In this document: positions 25,264 to 32,629 of the stretch, one piece after another
Position numbering within the stretch: position 1 is the stretch's first letter
Layout of the letters: the number at the start of each line of letters is the position of its first letter
Made by a program: the position numbers and the translations under genes
Notes under the pieces: generated by a model
What the model was told of the DNA's origin: nothing
Seen by the model: the letters and a program-made list of their open reading frames with translations, nothing else
Databases searched by the model: none
Source: Lachnospiraceae bacterium
Lineage (GTDB): Bacteria > Bacillota > Clostridia > Lachnospirales > Lachnospiraceae
Reading direction: 5' to 3'
Length of the DNA stretch: 64,000 nucleotides
Assembly: GCA_015056815.1 (NCBI GenBank)
Contig: SVFN01000018.1
Coordinates: 1 to 64,000 of the forward strand

Positions 25264-27141
25264 ATGAGAAAACTGGCATTGAGTGATGAAATCTTATTAA
25301 AAATCGAAAAACCGGCAAGATATATCGGCGGCGAAGTCAATTCCGTAATGAAAGACAAGGAAAATATCGATCTTCGAGTCGCTATGTGCTTTCCGGATGT
25401 TTATGAGATCGGCATGTCCCATCTTGGCATTCAGATTTTGTATGATATGTTTAACCGCTTTGAAGACACGTGGTGCGAGCGTGTCTATTCGCCGTGGGTG
25501 GATCTGGATGAGATCATGCGAAAGGAGCGGATCCCGTTATTTGCCTTAGAGTCCCAGGAGCCTGTGAAGGATTTTGATTTTCTGGGGATTACGCTTCAAT
25601 ATGAAATGTGTTATACCAATATCCTGCAGGTATTGGATCTGGCTCAGATCCCGCTTCTTGCCAAAGAGCGTACCTGGGAGCACCCGGTTGTGATCGGAGG
25701 AGGACCTTGTTCCTACAATCCCGAACCGATCGCAGATTTCTTTGATCTGTTTTATATCGGAGAGGGGGAGACCGGTTACAGGGCATTGCTGGATCTGTAT
25801 AAAAAAGCAAAAGCAGAAAATATGAGCAGACTGGATTTTCTGGCAGAGGCGGGGAAGTTGCCGGGGATTTATTGTCCGCTCTTTTATGAGACAGAATATA
25901 AAGAAGACGGTACGATCGCTGCGTTTAAACCGACAAGGGACGGGATACCCATACAGATCATTAAACAGATTGAAATGGAAGTCAGCGATACCTACTATCC
26001 GAAGAAACCTGTCGTCCCGTTTATTAAGGTCACGCAGGACAGGGTGGTTTTGGAGATTCAGAGAGGGTGTATCAGAGGATGCCGCTTCTGTCAGGCGGGG
26101 CAGCTTTACCGGCCGGTGCGTGAGCGTGATGTGAAGATGCTTAAAGAATATGCGGTTGAGATGCTTCGCGCCACGGGGCATGAGGAGATTTCCTTAAGCT
26201 CGTTAAGCTCCAGCGATTACAGTAAGCTTCCGGAGCTGATCGATTTTCTGATCGAGGAATGCGATAAGAGAAAGATCAATATTTCACTGCCGAGCCTGCG
26301 TATCGATGCATTTTCCCTGGATGTGATGAGCAAGGTGCAGGATGTCAGAAAGAGCAGCCTTACCTTTGCACCGGAGGCAGGGACGCAGAGAATGCGGAAT
26401 GTGATCAATAAAGGATTGACCGAAGAAGTTATTTTGAGCGGAGCTGCCGAGGCGTTTAAAGGCGGCTGGACGAAAGTCAAATTGTATTTTATGCTGGGAC
26501 TCCCGACTGAGACGGAGGAGGACAGACGCGGAATAGCGATTCTCAGTAATGAAGTGGCTAAGACCTTTTATGATACCGTTCCGAAAGAAGAACGCAAGGG
26601 AAAAGTGCAGGTGACGGCAAGTACCTCTTTCTTTATTCCCAAACCGTTTACACCGTTTCAATGGGCAGCCATGCATACTGCCGAGGAGTTTATTTCCTAT
26701 GCGAAAACGGTAAAAGATGCCGTCAGGGAGCAGTTAAATCAGAAGGTGATCAAATATAACTGGCATGAGGCGGATATTTCTCTGTTAGAGGGGGTATTTG
26801 CCAGAGGGGACCGCAAGGTCTGCAAAGTTATTCTGGATGCGTATCATAAAGGCTGTTTCTTTGATGCATGGAGCGAATATTATAAGCATGATGTGTGGCT
26901 GGAGGCCTTTCGTGAGAATGGTATTTCCATCGATTTTTATACGACAAGAGAGCGTAAGCTGGATGAAATCTTTCCCTGGGATTTCATTGACTGCGGCGTG
27001 AGTCGTAAGTTCTTTGAAAGAGAATGGCTAAGGGCAACGAAAGACCAGGTAACGACTCCCAACTGCCGTATGCAGTGTCAGGGCTGCGGGGCGGCGAGAT
27101 TCGGCGGCGGAGTATGTTTTGAGCCCAGGGAGGAAGCATAA
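25264..27141 (+). CDS. TIGR03960-family B12-binding-like radical SAM protein
   Basis: 625 residues. The N-terminal region resembles a B12-binding domain (about 30-200, with the VVIGGGPCSYNPEPIADFFD stretch). The radical SAM domain carries the cluster motif C269-IRG-C273-RF-C276. The C-terminal segment is Cys-rich (CRMQCQGCGAARFGGGVCF). The next gene encodes the DUF2344 partner, which is fused to this protein in some bacteria. Both precede RNase E/G in Clostridia, which suggests an RNA- or ribosome-linked modification, but the reaction is not known to me. The start codon has no ribosome site (see promoter). Confidence 0.88.
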   Translation: MRKLALSDEILLKIEKPARYIGGEVNSVMKDKENIDLRVAMCFPDVYEIGMSHLGIQILYDMFNRFEDTWCERVYSPWVDLDEIMRKERIPLFALESQEPVKDFDFLGITLQYEMCYTNILQVLDLAQIPLLAKERTWEHPVVIGGGPCSYNPEPIADFFDLFYIGEGETGYRALLDLYKKAKAENMSRLDFLAEAGKLPGIYCPLFYETEYKEDGTIAAFKPTRDGIPIQIIKQIEMEVSDTYYPKKPVVPFIKVTQDRVVLEIQRGCIRGCRFCQAGQLYRPVRERDVKMLKEYAVEMLRATGHEEISLSSLSSSDYSKLPELIDFLIEECDKRKINISLPSLRIDAFSLDVMSKVQDVRKSSLTFAPEAGTQRMRNVINKGLTEEVILSGAAEAFKGGWTKVKLYFMLGLPTETEEDRRGIAILSNEVAKTFYDTVPKEERKGKVQVTASTSFFIPKPFTPFQWAAMHTAEEFISYAKTVKDAVREQLNQKVIKYNWHEADISLLEGVFARGDRKVCKVILDAYHKGCFFDAWSEYYKHDVWLEAFRENGISIDFYTTRERKLDEIFPWDFIDCGVSRKFFEREWLRATKDQVTTPNCRMQCQGCGAARFGGGVCFEPREEA

Positions 27142-27143
27142 TT

Positions 27144-27887
27144 ATGAAAGTACGTATTAAATTCCGTAAGTCCGGTCCGATGGTCTTTATCGGTCATCTG
27201 GACGTGATGCGGTATTTCCAGAAGGCAATACGAAGGGCGGATATTGATATTGCCTATACACAGGGATTCAATCCGCACCAGATCATGTCCTTTGCGGCGC
27301 CTCTTGGCGTAGGGCTTTGCAGTGACGGGGAATATTTTGATATCGAATGTAACAGTGTGACGACGTCGGACGATATGAGGGACAGGCTGCAGGCGGCTAT
27401 GGTGGAAGGGTTTGAAATCGTTAATGTGCGGTCGCTTCCGGATACTGCCGGCAATGCCATGGCGAGTGTGGCGGCGGCAAAGTATGTGGTAAGGTTAAGG
27501 TATGACGCGGCAGACGGTATTGACTACCCTGGTCTGATCGGACGCTTCTATGATCAGCCAACGATTCCGGTGGTAAAGCAGACCAAAAAGAGTGAAAAAG
27601 AGATCGATATCAGGCCACATATTTATGAGCTTTCCTGCGAGATGGAAAAGACGGCGGACGGAAAAGAAAAACCGGTGTTTACCATGCTGGTCAATGCGAG
27701 CAGTGCAGGGAATATCAAGCCTTCTCTCGTACTCGAGAGCTTTTATCGGTTTGCCGGACTGCAGGCAGGGGAATTTGACTGGATCGTGACAAGAATAGAT
27801 ACCTATACAAATACCGGTACAGATGAGTCACCTGTTTTTGTCCCGCTTGATGAAGTGGGCAGGATCATAGGAGAAACCGGTGTCTGA
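27144..27887 (+). CDS. TIGR03936/DUF2344 radical-SAM-associated protein
   Basis: A 247-residue protein with the DUF2344 start (RIKFRKSGPMVFIGHLDVMRYFQKAIRRA) and AYTQGFNPHQIMSFAAPLGVG. It begins two bases after the stop of the radical-SAM gene, so the two are coupled and probably act as one complex. The C-terminal half is less conserved. Function unknown; the partner relationship is a family-level inference. Confidence 0.88.
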   Translation: MKVRIKFRKSGPMVFIGHLDVMRYFQKAIRRADIDIAYTQGFNPHQIMSFAAPLGVGLCSDGEYFDIECNSVTTSDDMRDRLQAAMVEGFEIVNVRSLPDTAGNAMASVAAAKYVVRLRYDAADGIDYPGLIGRFYDQPTIPVVKQTKKSEKEIDIRPHIYELSCEMEKTADGKEKPVFTMLVNASSAGNIKPSLVLESFYRFAGLQAGEFDWIVTRIDTYTNTGTDESPVFVPLDEVGRIIGETGV

Positions 27888-27982
27888 AAGAAAGACGAAT
27901 CCTGTTGGTTCGTTTTAGCGGATCATTTTATAAAAAAGTATCAAATACTCGTAAGGTAAGGGAAGGCGGGTGAGTTTTACCC

Positions 27983-29179
27983 ATGAAAAAACTGATCTTA
28001 ACAGAAATAGATGGTAAAAAATATTCTTTTTATTATGAGGATGACCTACTGACCGAAATGGATGTTCTGGTCCCGTCAAAAGGGAATGTGGCTGAGATCG
28101 GTCAGATCTTTGTAGGGCAGGTCAAGAAGATCCTGCCGAATATCCAGGCGGCTTTTATCGAATATGCCAAGGGGCAGAACGGCTTTTTGCCCTTGTCGGA
28201 TCTGGGCGAACGCAAAGATTATCTGAAATGTGGTGACCTGCTGCCGGTACAGATCGAAAAAGCCGCAGTGAAGACAAAGGACCCCGTCCTTTCTACCAGA
28301 CTTGCGCTGAGTGGTCATTATACTGTCGTACAGCTCTATGATTCCCGTATCGGATATTCCGCCAAATTAATGCAGGAGCGCAAAGAATATCTGAGAGCAG
28401 AGACCGAGAAAGATTTAAAAGCGTTACAGGACGGGTTTAAAGAACGGTTTGGAGAATGTATCGGGATTGTGGTGCGGACCAGCGCAGAAAAGGAAGATGT
28501 TACGCCACAGATGATTTTGGATGAGGCAAAAGCGCTTTCGGAGCAGTTGGGAGATCTCTATAAACATTCAAAGATGCGGACTTTATATTCGGTTCTTTAC
28601 GGAAAGGCTTCGTTTGGCCTGCAAAAGTATTATCATTTCCGGCAGTTGGGCGTTGAGGAGATCGTGACAGATGATAAGGATGTTTACGAGGAACTGTCCG
28701 GAGCCGCGAAAAAAGACGGCTTTACGGAACTGAACATTCGGTTTTATGAGGATCCGGATTATCCGTTGAGAGCACTTTACAGTCTGCAGACCGGATTGGA
28801 GGAAGTACTATTTAAGAAAGTCTGGTTAAAATGTGGCGGTTTTCTGGTGATCGAGGAGACAGAGGCACTTTCGGTGATCGATGTAAATTCCGGAAAGAAC
28901 ATTTCCGGCAAAGAACGGGAAAGCACTTTTGCAAAGATCAATCGGGAGGCTGCCATAGAATCCGCCAGACAGATCCGGCTGCGCAATTTAAGCGGTATCA
29001 TATTGATCGATTTTATTAACTGTAAAGAGGAATCGTCATTTATAGAAGTATTGAAACAGGAATTTTTAAAAGATCCGGTAAAGACTTATTTTGTGGACAT
29101 AACGCCGCTTGGGCTGGTGGAGATCACCCGACAGAAAAAGACGGCACCGCTTAGTGAAAAATTGATGCCCAATCGCTAA
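27983..29179 (+). CDS. Ribonuclease E/G family protein
   Basis: A 398-residue protein. An N-terminal S1-like RNA-binding region (about 35-100, GQIFVGQVKKILPNIQAAFIEY) leads to the RNase E/G catalytic core. The metal-binding aspartates are Asp300 (SVIDVNSG) and Asp343 (ILIDFIN), with the 43-residue spacing of E. coli Asp303/Asp346. It ends soon after TPLGLVEITRQK, so it lacks the longer C-terminus of typical RNase G (about 490 residues). It probably cleaves single-stranded RNA endonucleolytically. Confidence 0.9.
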   Translation: MKKLILTEIDGKKYSFYYEDDLLTEMDVLVPSKGNVAEIGQIFVGQVKKILPNIQAAFIEYAKGQNGFLPLSDLGERKDYLKCGDLLPVQIEKAAVKTKDPVLSTRLALSGHYTVVQLYDSRIGYSAKLMQERKEYLRAETEKDLKALQDGFKERFGECIGIVVRTSAEKEDVTPQMILDEAKALSEQLGDLYKHSKMRTLYSVLYGKASFGLQKYYHFRQLGVEEIVTDDKDVYEELSGAAKKDGFTELNIRFYEDPDYPLRALYSLQTGLEEVLFKKVWLKCGGFLVIEETEALSVIDVNSGKNISGKERESTFAKINREAAIESARQIRLRNLSGIILIDFINCKEESSFIEVLKQEFLKDPVKTYFVDITPLGLVEITRQKKTAPLSEKLMPNR

Positions 29180-29206
29180 AATATATACTGTAAGAAGGAA
29201 AAAAAC

Positions 29207-30346
29207 ATGAGTGAAAACAGACATGTATGGGGGTATTGGAAGTGCCCTTCCTGTGCCACGATCATACGCGGAGATAACAGAGTATGCCCGCAGTGCGGTA
29301 CGCCGATTCCAAATAATGTAAGGTATATGCCGCCGGACGATCCGCAGGTACGGGAAGCAATCGGCAATGGCAAGGCCGTTGATTCTTACGTAGAGTATGT
29401 GGATAAAGAGAAAGAGAGCGATCAGGCAAACTGGAACTGCGAATACTGCGGTTATCAGAATCCGTATGATGCTCTGACCTGTCAGGGCTGCTGCGCACCA
29501 AGGTATGAATCCGAACAGGATTATTTCGGTAATGCGATGAATCACACGGAAGAAGACAAGAAGGAGCGGGAGATTCATGGACTGCCGAATAACCGGCCCG
29601 CGCCACCGCCGGTCAGACCGCAGGTTGGTCAGAATAACCGCCAAACGGATGCAAAGCAAAAACGGTTTACCGGTATTGCGATTGCGGCAGTTGTGATTCT
29701 GTTTTTGATCTGGCTGTTTACTCCGGTCACGCGAAGCTCCGTGATCCAGAGCTTCCGTTGGGAACGCAATGTGGAAGTAGAGGAATATACCCTGTGTCAC
29801 GAGGATGACTGGACACTGCCGGAAGGTGCGACGCTGACGGATACCAAACAGGAAATACATCATTATAACCAGGTTCTGGATCACTATGAGACGAAGACCA
29901 GGCAAGTCTCGCATCAGGAACAGGACGGGTATGATACCGAATACAGGGATCTTGGCAACGGCCAGTATGAGACGGTACAGACACCGAGATACAAGACGGT
30001 ATGGGAGACAGAGACCTATGAAGAACCGGTCTACAAAGATGTCCCGGAATACCGTACCAAGTATTACTATGACATTGGAAGATGGAAGAAGGTTGATGAT
30101 CTTCCGACTTCCGGAAATGACCAGAATCCTGTCTGGCATGAATGCGAGTATCCTGAAGATGTTTCCTCTCCAGACTATGGAGATAAAAGGCAGGGACCGA
30201 AGCAGGAAACCTATTTTGTCATCATAAAAGATAAAAAAGGAAAAGAACAGGAAGTCGAATATCCTTATTCGGAATGGACTGCCTTGTCTGCCGGAGATAA
30301 GATTTCTTATAAGACGCACCGTTTCAGCAATAAGCCGTTAAATTAA
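29207..30346 (+). CDS. Zinc-ribbon / RanBP2-like zinc-finger membrane protein
   Basis: A 379-residue protein. Residues 13-33 form a CPSC...CPQC zinc ribbon. Near residues 76-98 lies WxCxxCxxxNxxxxxxCxxC (WNCEYCGYQNPYDALTCQGC), the exact pattern of a RanBP2-type zinc finger. A Pro-rich linker precedes one transmembrane helix (about 148-170) and an extracytoplasmic domain rich in Tyr, Glu and Thr (about 171-379). The double zinc module facing the cytoplasm suggests nucleic-acid or protein binding. Function unknown. It lies 27 bp after the RNase E/G gene. Confidence 0.75.
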   Translation: MSENRHVWGYWKCPSCATIIRGDNRVCPQCGTPIPNNVRYMPPDDPQVREAIGNGKAVDSYVEYVDKEKESDQANWNCEYCGYQNPYDALTCQGCCAPRYESEQDYFGNAMNHTEEDKKEREIHGLPNNRPAPPPVRPQVGQNNRQTDAKQKRFTGIAIAAVVILFLIWLFTPVTRSSVIQSFRWERNVEVEEYTLCHEDDWTLPEGATLTDTKQEIHHYNQVLDHYETKTRQVSHQEQDGYDTEYRDLGNGQYETVQTPRYKTVWETETYEEPVYKDVPEYRTKYYYDIGRWKKVDDLPTSGNDQNPVWHECEYPEDVSSPDYGDKRQGPKQETYFVIIKDKKGKEQEVEYPYSEWTALSAGDKISYKTHRFSNKPLN

Positions 30347-30441
30347 ATGCGTTTTGGAAAAACGCCGAAAACAGCCGTTTGGTGATAAAACAGTAACCTT
30401 CGTTACATAAGGAATTGCATGTTGAAAGATATTGGTTAGAT

Positions 30442-30516
30442 ATGGAAAACAGTTTTGAGAAAAGTGAGAAAAAAGTAGAATATCTGGAATTGATCTATGA
30501 TCTGATCTTTGTATAA
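30442..30516 (+). pseudogene. Remnant of a LtrA-family membrane protein (N-terminus only)
   Basis: A 24-codon frame encodes MENSFEKSEKKVEYLELIYD followed by LIFV and a stop. K-V-x-x-L-E-L-x-Y-D-L-x-F-V is the hallmark N-terminus of low-temperature-requirement A family proteins, which normally run on for about 350-400 residues. Nothing further of the protein is found before the NUDIX gene, so this looks like the scar of a deletion. The match is by motif recognition only. Confidence 0.6.
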
Positions 30517-30556
30517 ATGATGGGCGTAAGAAAACGGATTGGAAAGGAGCACAATG

Positions 30557-31132
30557 ATGGAATGGATTCGCTTTGAAAAGGTGCGGCAGGGAAAATATCT
30601 GAGAAATTATGAAATCACCTATCTGAACAAAGCAGGGAAAGAAAAAACATATGAAATGGTCAGCTTCAATGAGATGACGGATGTTTCCCAACTGGGGAAT
30701 AAAACGAATGGCATTTCCATCGCTGCGACAGTGGAGGGAAAGCTGTTGCTGCTTAAAGAATTCCGCATGGCGGTCGGAAGAACGGTCTATAATCTGTGCG
30801 CAGGCATGATAGAGCCTGATGAAACGGTGGAAGATTGTATCAGTCGCGAGCTCTACGAGGAAGTCGGGTTAAAAGTGAAGCGGATCAAAAAAATCCTGCC
30901 TCCTTCTTTTGCGGCAGTCGGCATTTCCGATACCTGTACCAGACTCTGCTTTATCGAAGCAGAAGGCTCACTGGCCTTCCATGGATCGGATAATGAGCAG
31001 ATCCAGGCGGGGCTTTATTCGAAAGAAGAGGTGGAAAAACTACTGGAAACCGAAAGCTTTTCTTCCAGAAGCCAGCTTGTCGCGTATGCCTTTTTGCAGG
31101 GAATGTTTGACCAGGGAGAAACCGAAAGCTAA
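30557..31132 (+). CDS. NUDIX hydrolase (ADP-ribose pyrophosphatase type)
   Basis: About 191 residues. The Nudix box is complete (G-x5-E-x7-REL-x-EE-x-GL in GMIEPDETVEDCISRELYEE), and upstream beta strands resemble ADP-ribose pyrophosphatases. It probably hydrolyses ADP-ribose or related nucleoside diphosphate compounds; the substrate is inferred from similarity only. AAGGAG (30544-30549) lies 7 nt before ATG 30557; ATG 30554 is an alternative. Confidence 0.88.
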   Translation: MEWIRFEKVRQGKYLRNYEITYLNKAGKEKTYEMVSFNEMTDVSQLGNKTNGISIAATVEGKLLLLKEFRMAVGRTVYNLCAGMIEPDETVEDCISRELYEEVGLKVKRIKKILPPSFAAVGISDTCTRLCFIEAEGSLAFHGSDNEQIQAGLYSKEEVEKLLETESFSSRSQLVAYAFLQGMFDQGETES

Positions 31133-31259
31133 AGCGATAAAAGAGCCTAAAAAAGGATCGGATACTGTGATGTTACCTGAATGTGCAATATGCACAAAAT
31201 ATCAACTCTGTCCTAATGATTTTCTACAATATGCAAATGTATTTTTTTTGAGTGAAAAC

Positions 31260-31289
31260 TTGACAATTTTACCCTCTGTATGCTAATAT
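31260..31289 (+). promoter_or_regulatory. Promoter of the rplU-prp-rpmA operon
   Basis: TTGACA (31260-31265), an 18-bp spacer and TAATAT (31284-31289) preceded by TG at 31281-31282 (extended -10). The start site is about 31296, so the L21 leader is about 85 nt. Confidence 0.7.
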
Positions 31290-31299
31290 ACAACAGTAT

Positions 31300-31380
31300 G
31301 CCGCATAATTAGGTATAAGCTTGTCCGGCGAAAGCGGGATAACACCAAAATTAGCGAGTAATTTTGATAGGAGGTGCCCT
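31300..31380 (+). ncRNA. Candidate ribosomal protein L21 leader
   Basis: The leader before rplU forms two hairpins. The first is TTGTCCGGC (31321-31329) / GCGGGATAA (31334-31342) with a GAAA loop. The second is a perfect CAAAATTA (31346-31353) / TAATTTTG (31359-31366). CAC at 31343-31345 can also pair with GTG at 31374-31376, next to the AGGAGG ribosome site. Structured L21 leaders that autoregulate rplU are known in Firmicutes; I assign this by position and structure, not by a covariance model. Confidence 0.55.
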
Positions 31381-31686
31381 ATGTACGCAATTATTGCAAC
31401 AGGTGGAAAGCAGTACAAGGTTTCTGAAGGCGATGTGATCAAAGTTGAGAAGCTTGCAGCAGAAGCTGGCGAGACTGTTACATTTGACAATGTTCTTGCA
31501 ATCAGCGATTCCGGTCTCAGTGTAGGTATGGACGTTGCGAAAGCTAACGTATCCGCTACTGTATTAGAGCAGGGACGCAGCAGAAAGGTAATCGTTTACA
31601 AGTATAAGAGAAAAACCGGTTACCATAAGAAAAACGGTCATAGACAAGCATACACACAGGTTAAGATCGACAAGATTAATAACTAA
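31381..31686 (+). CDS. rplU: 50S ribosomal protein L21
   Basis: 101 residues from ATG 31381 (ribosome site aggagg); the frame is open from 31321, but that part is leader. Typical L21 sequence: [20 protein letters not shown] at the start, then [16 protein letters not shown]. First gene of rplU-prp-rpmA. Confidence 0.97.
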   Translation: MYAIIATGGKQYKVSEGDVIKVEKLAAEAGETVTFDNVLAISDSGLSVGMDVAKANVSATVLEQGRSRKVIVYKYKRKTGYHKKNGHRQAYTQVKIDKINN

Positions 31687-31698
31687 TCGGTATTTGAT

Positions 31699-32025
31699 AT
31701 GACAATCGTTACGATGTATCGGGATAAACAGGGACAGTATATCGGTTTTAAGGTGAACGGCCATGCAGGGTATGCACCGGACGGTGAAGATATCGTATGT
31801 GCTGCCATTTCTGCACTGACCATTACGACAATGAATTCGATCGAGACTATTGTCGGTGAGCCTTTTGATTACAAAGAGGATCAGAAAAAAGGTCTTATGC
31901 TGTTCAGACTGGGAAGCACAGGATCCTGTGATGTACAGTTACTGCTAAGATCCATGGTTTTGGGTCTGTCCCAGATACAGGATAGTTATCCAAAGTATTT
32001 AAAACTCAAATATAAGGAGGTGTAA
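31699..32025 (+). CDS. prp: Ribosomal-processing cysteine protease Prp
   Basis: A 108-residue protein with the Prp catalytic motifs: GHAGYA (His) and DIVCAAIS (Cys). Prp removes the N-terminal extension of L27 in Firmicutes that carry the extended form, and the next gene encodes exactly such an L27. It sits between rplU and rpmA, the conserved position (formerly ysxB). No strong ribosome site is seen before ATG 31699, so low expression relative to the ribosomal proteins is likely. Confidence 0.94.
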   Translation: MTIVTMYRDKQGQYIGFKVNGHAGYAPDGEDIVCAAISALTITTMNSIETIVGEPFDYKEDQKKGLMLFRLGSTGSCDVQLLLRSMVLGLSQIQDSYPKYLKLKYKEV

Positions 32026-32029
32026 TACA

Positions 32030-32314
32030 ATGTTAAAGATGAACCTTCAATTTTTTGCTCATAAAAAGGGAGTTGGTTCTACCAAGAACGGTAGAGATTC
32101 CGAGTCTAAGAGATTAGGAGCAAAGAGAGCTGACGGACAGTTCGTAAAAGCTGGAAATATCTTATACAGACAGCGTGGTACTAAGATTCATCCGGGTGTC
32201 AATGTAGGACGCGGCGGTGACGATACATTATTTGCTTTAGTAGACGGTGTATTAAGATTTGAGAGAAGCGGAAGAGACAGAAAGCAGGCTTCCGTATATC
32301 CGGCAGAACAGTAA
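32030..32314 (+). CDS. rpmA: 50S ribosomal protein L27 with cleavable N-terminal extension
   Basis: 94 residues. The N-terminus [17 protein letters not shown] carries the Prp cleavage motif (xNLQFF followed by A); the mature L27 would begin at AHKKGVGS. The core ([26 protein letters not shown]) is standard. Strong ribosome site taaggaggtg. Confidence 0.97.
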   Translation: MLKMNLQFFAHKKGVGSTKNGRDSESKRLGAKRADGQFVKAGNILYRQRGTKIHPGVNVGRGGDDTLFALVDGVLRFERSGRDRKQASVYPAEQ

Positions 32315-32320
32315 AAAGGT

Positions 32321-32358
32321 GAGCTTCAAACGTTTGTTTCGTTTGAAGCTCTTTTCTT
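32321..32358 (+). terminator. Terminator after rpmA
   Basis: A perfect 12-bp stem GAGCTTCAAACG (32321-32332) / CGTTTGAAGCTC (32340-32351), then TTTTCTT. Confidence 0.92.
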
Positions 32359-32380
32359 AATTGTCTGAATGAGAAACTCA

Positions 32381-32617
32381 AGGAACTAAAATCACGATCC
32401 AAAAATCGGTGCCAGAGTGCGATGAACGACGGCGGAGTGAATACGACAGAGGAGAGAATGCGCTCTTCCTGGAAGCACCGATTGTTTGGATACGGAACTT
32501 TAAAACAGTATCCAAAAATCGGCGCCAGAGTGCGATGAACGACGGCGGAGTGAATACGACAGAGGAGAGAATGCGCTCTGCCTAAAAGCACCGATTGTTT
32601 GGATACGGAACTTTAAA
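32381..32617 (+). repeat. Tandem long copies of family A repeat upstream of obg
   Basis: A remnant right end (GGAACTAAAA) is followed by two long units with a 113-bp period. Both have ATCCAAAAATCGG on the left and GCACCGATTGTTTGGATAC plus GGAACTTTAAAA on the right. Stem GTATCCAAA (32508-32516) / TTTGGATAC (32598-32606) is perfect in the second copy, and the first has a degenerate left arm with its right arm at 32485-32493. An inner AGAGTGCG / TGCGCTCT pairing with G-U wobbles adds a second stem. The repeat ends at the obg ribosome site. Confidence 0.9.
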
Positions 32618-32629
32618 AAGGAGAAAAGC

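Noticed and set aside
32381-32617. CRISPR-like array
   Set aside because: There are only two long units with no short regular repeats and unique spacers, and no cas genes. The sequence fits a tandem intergenic repeat.
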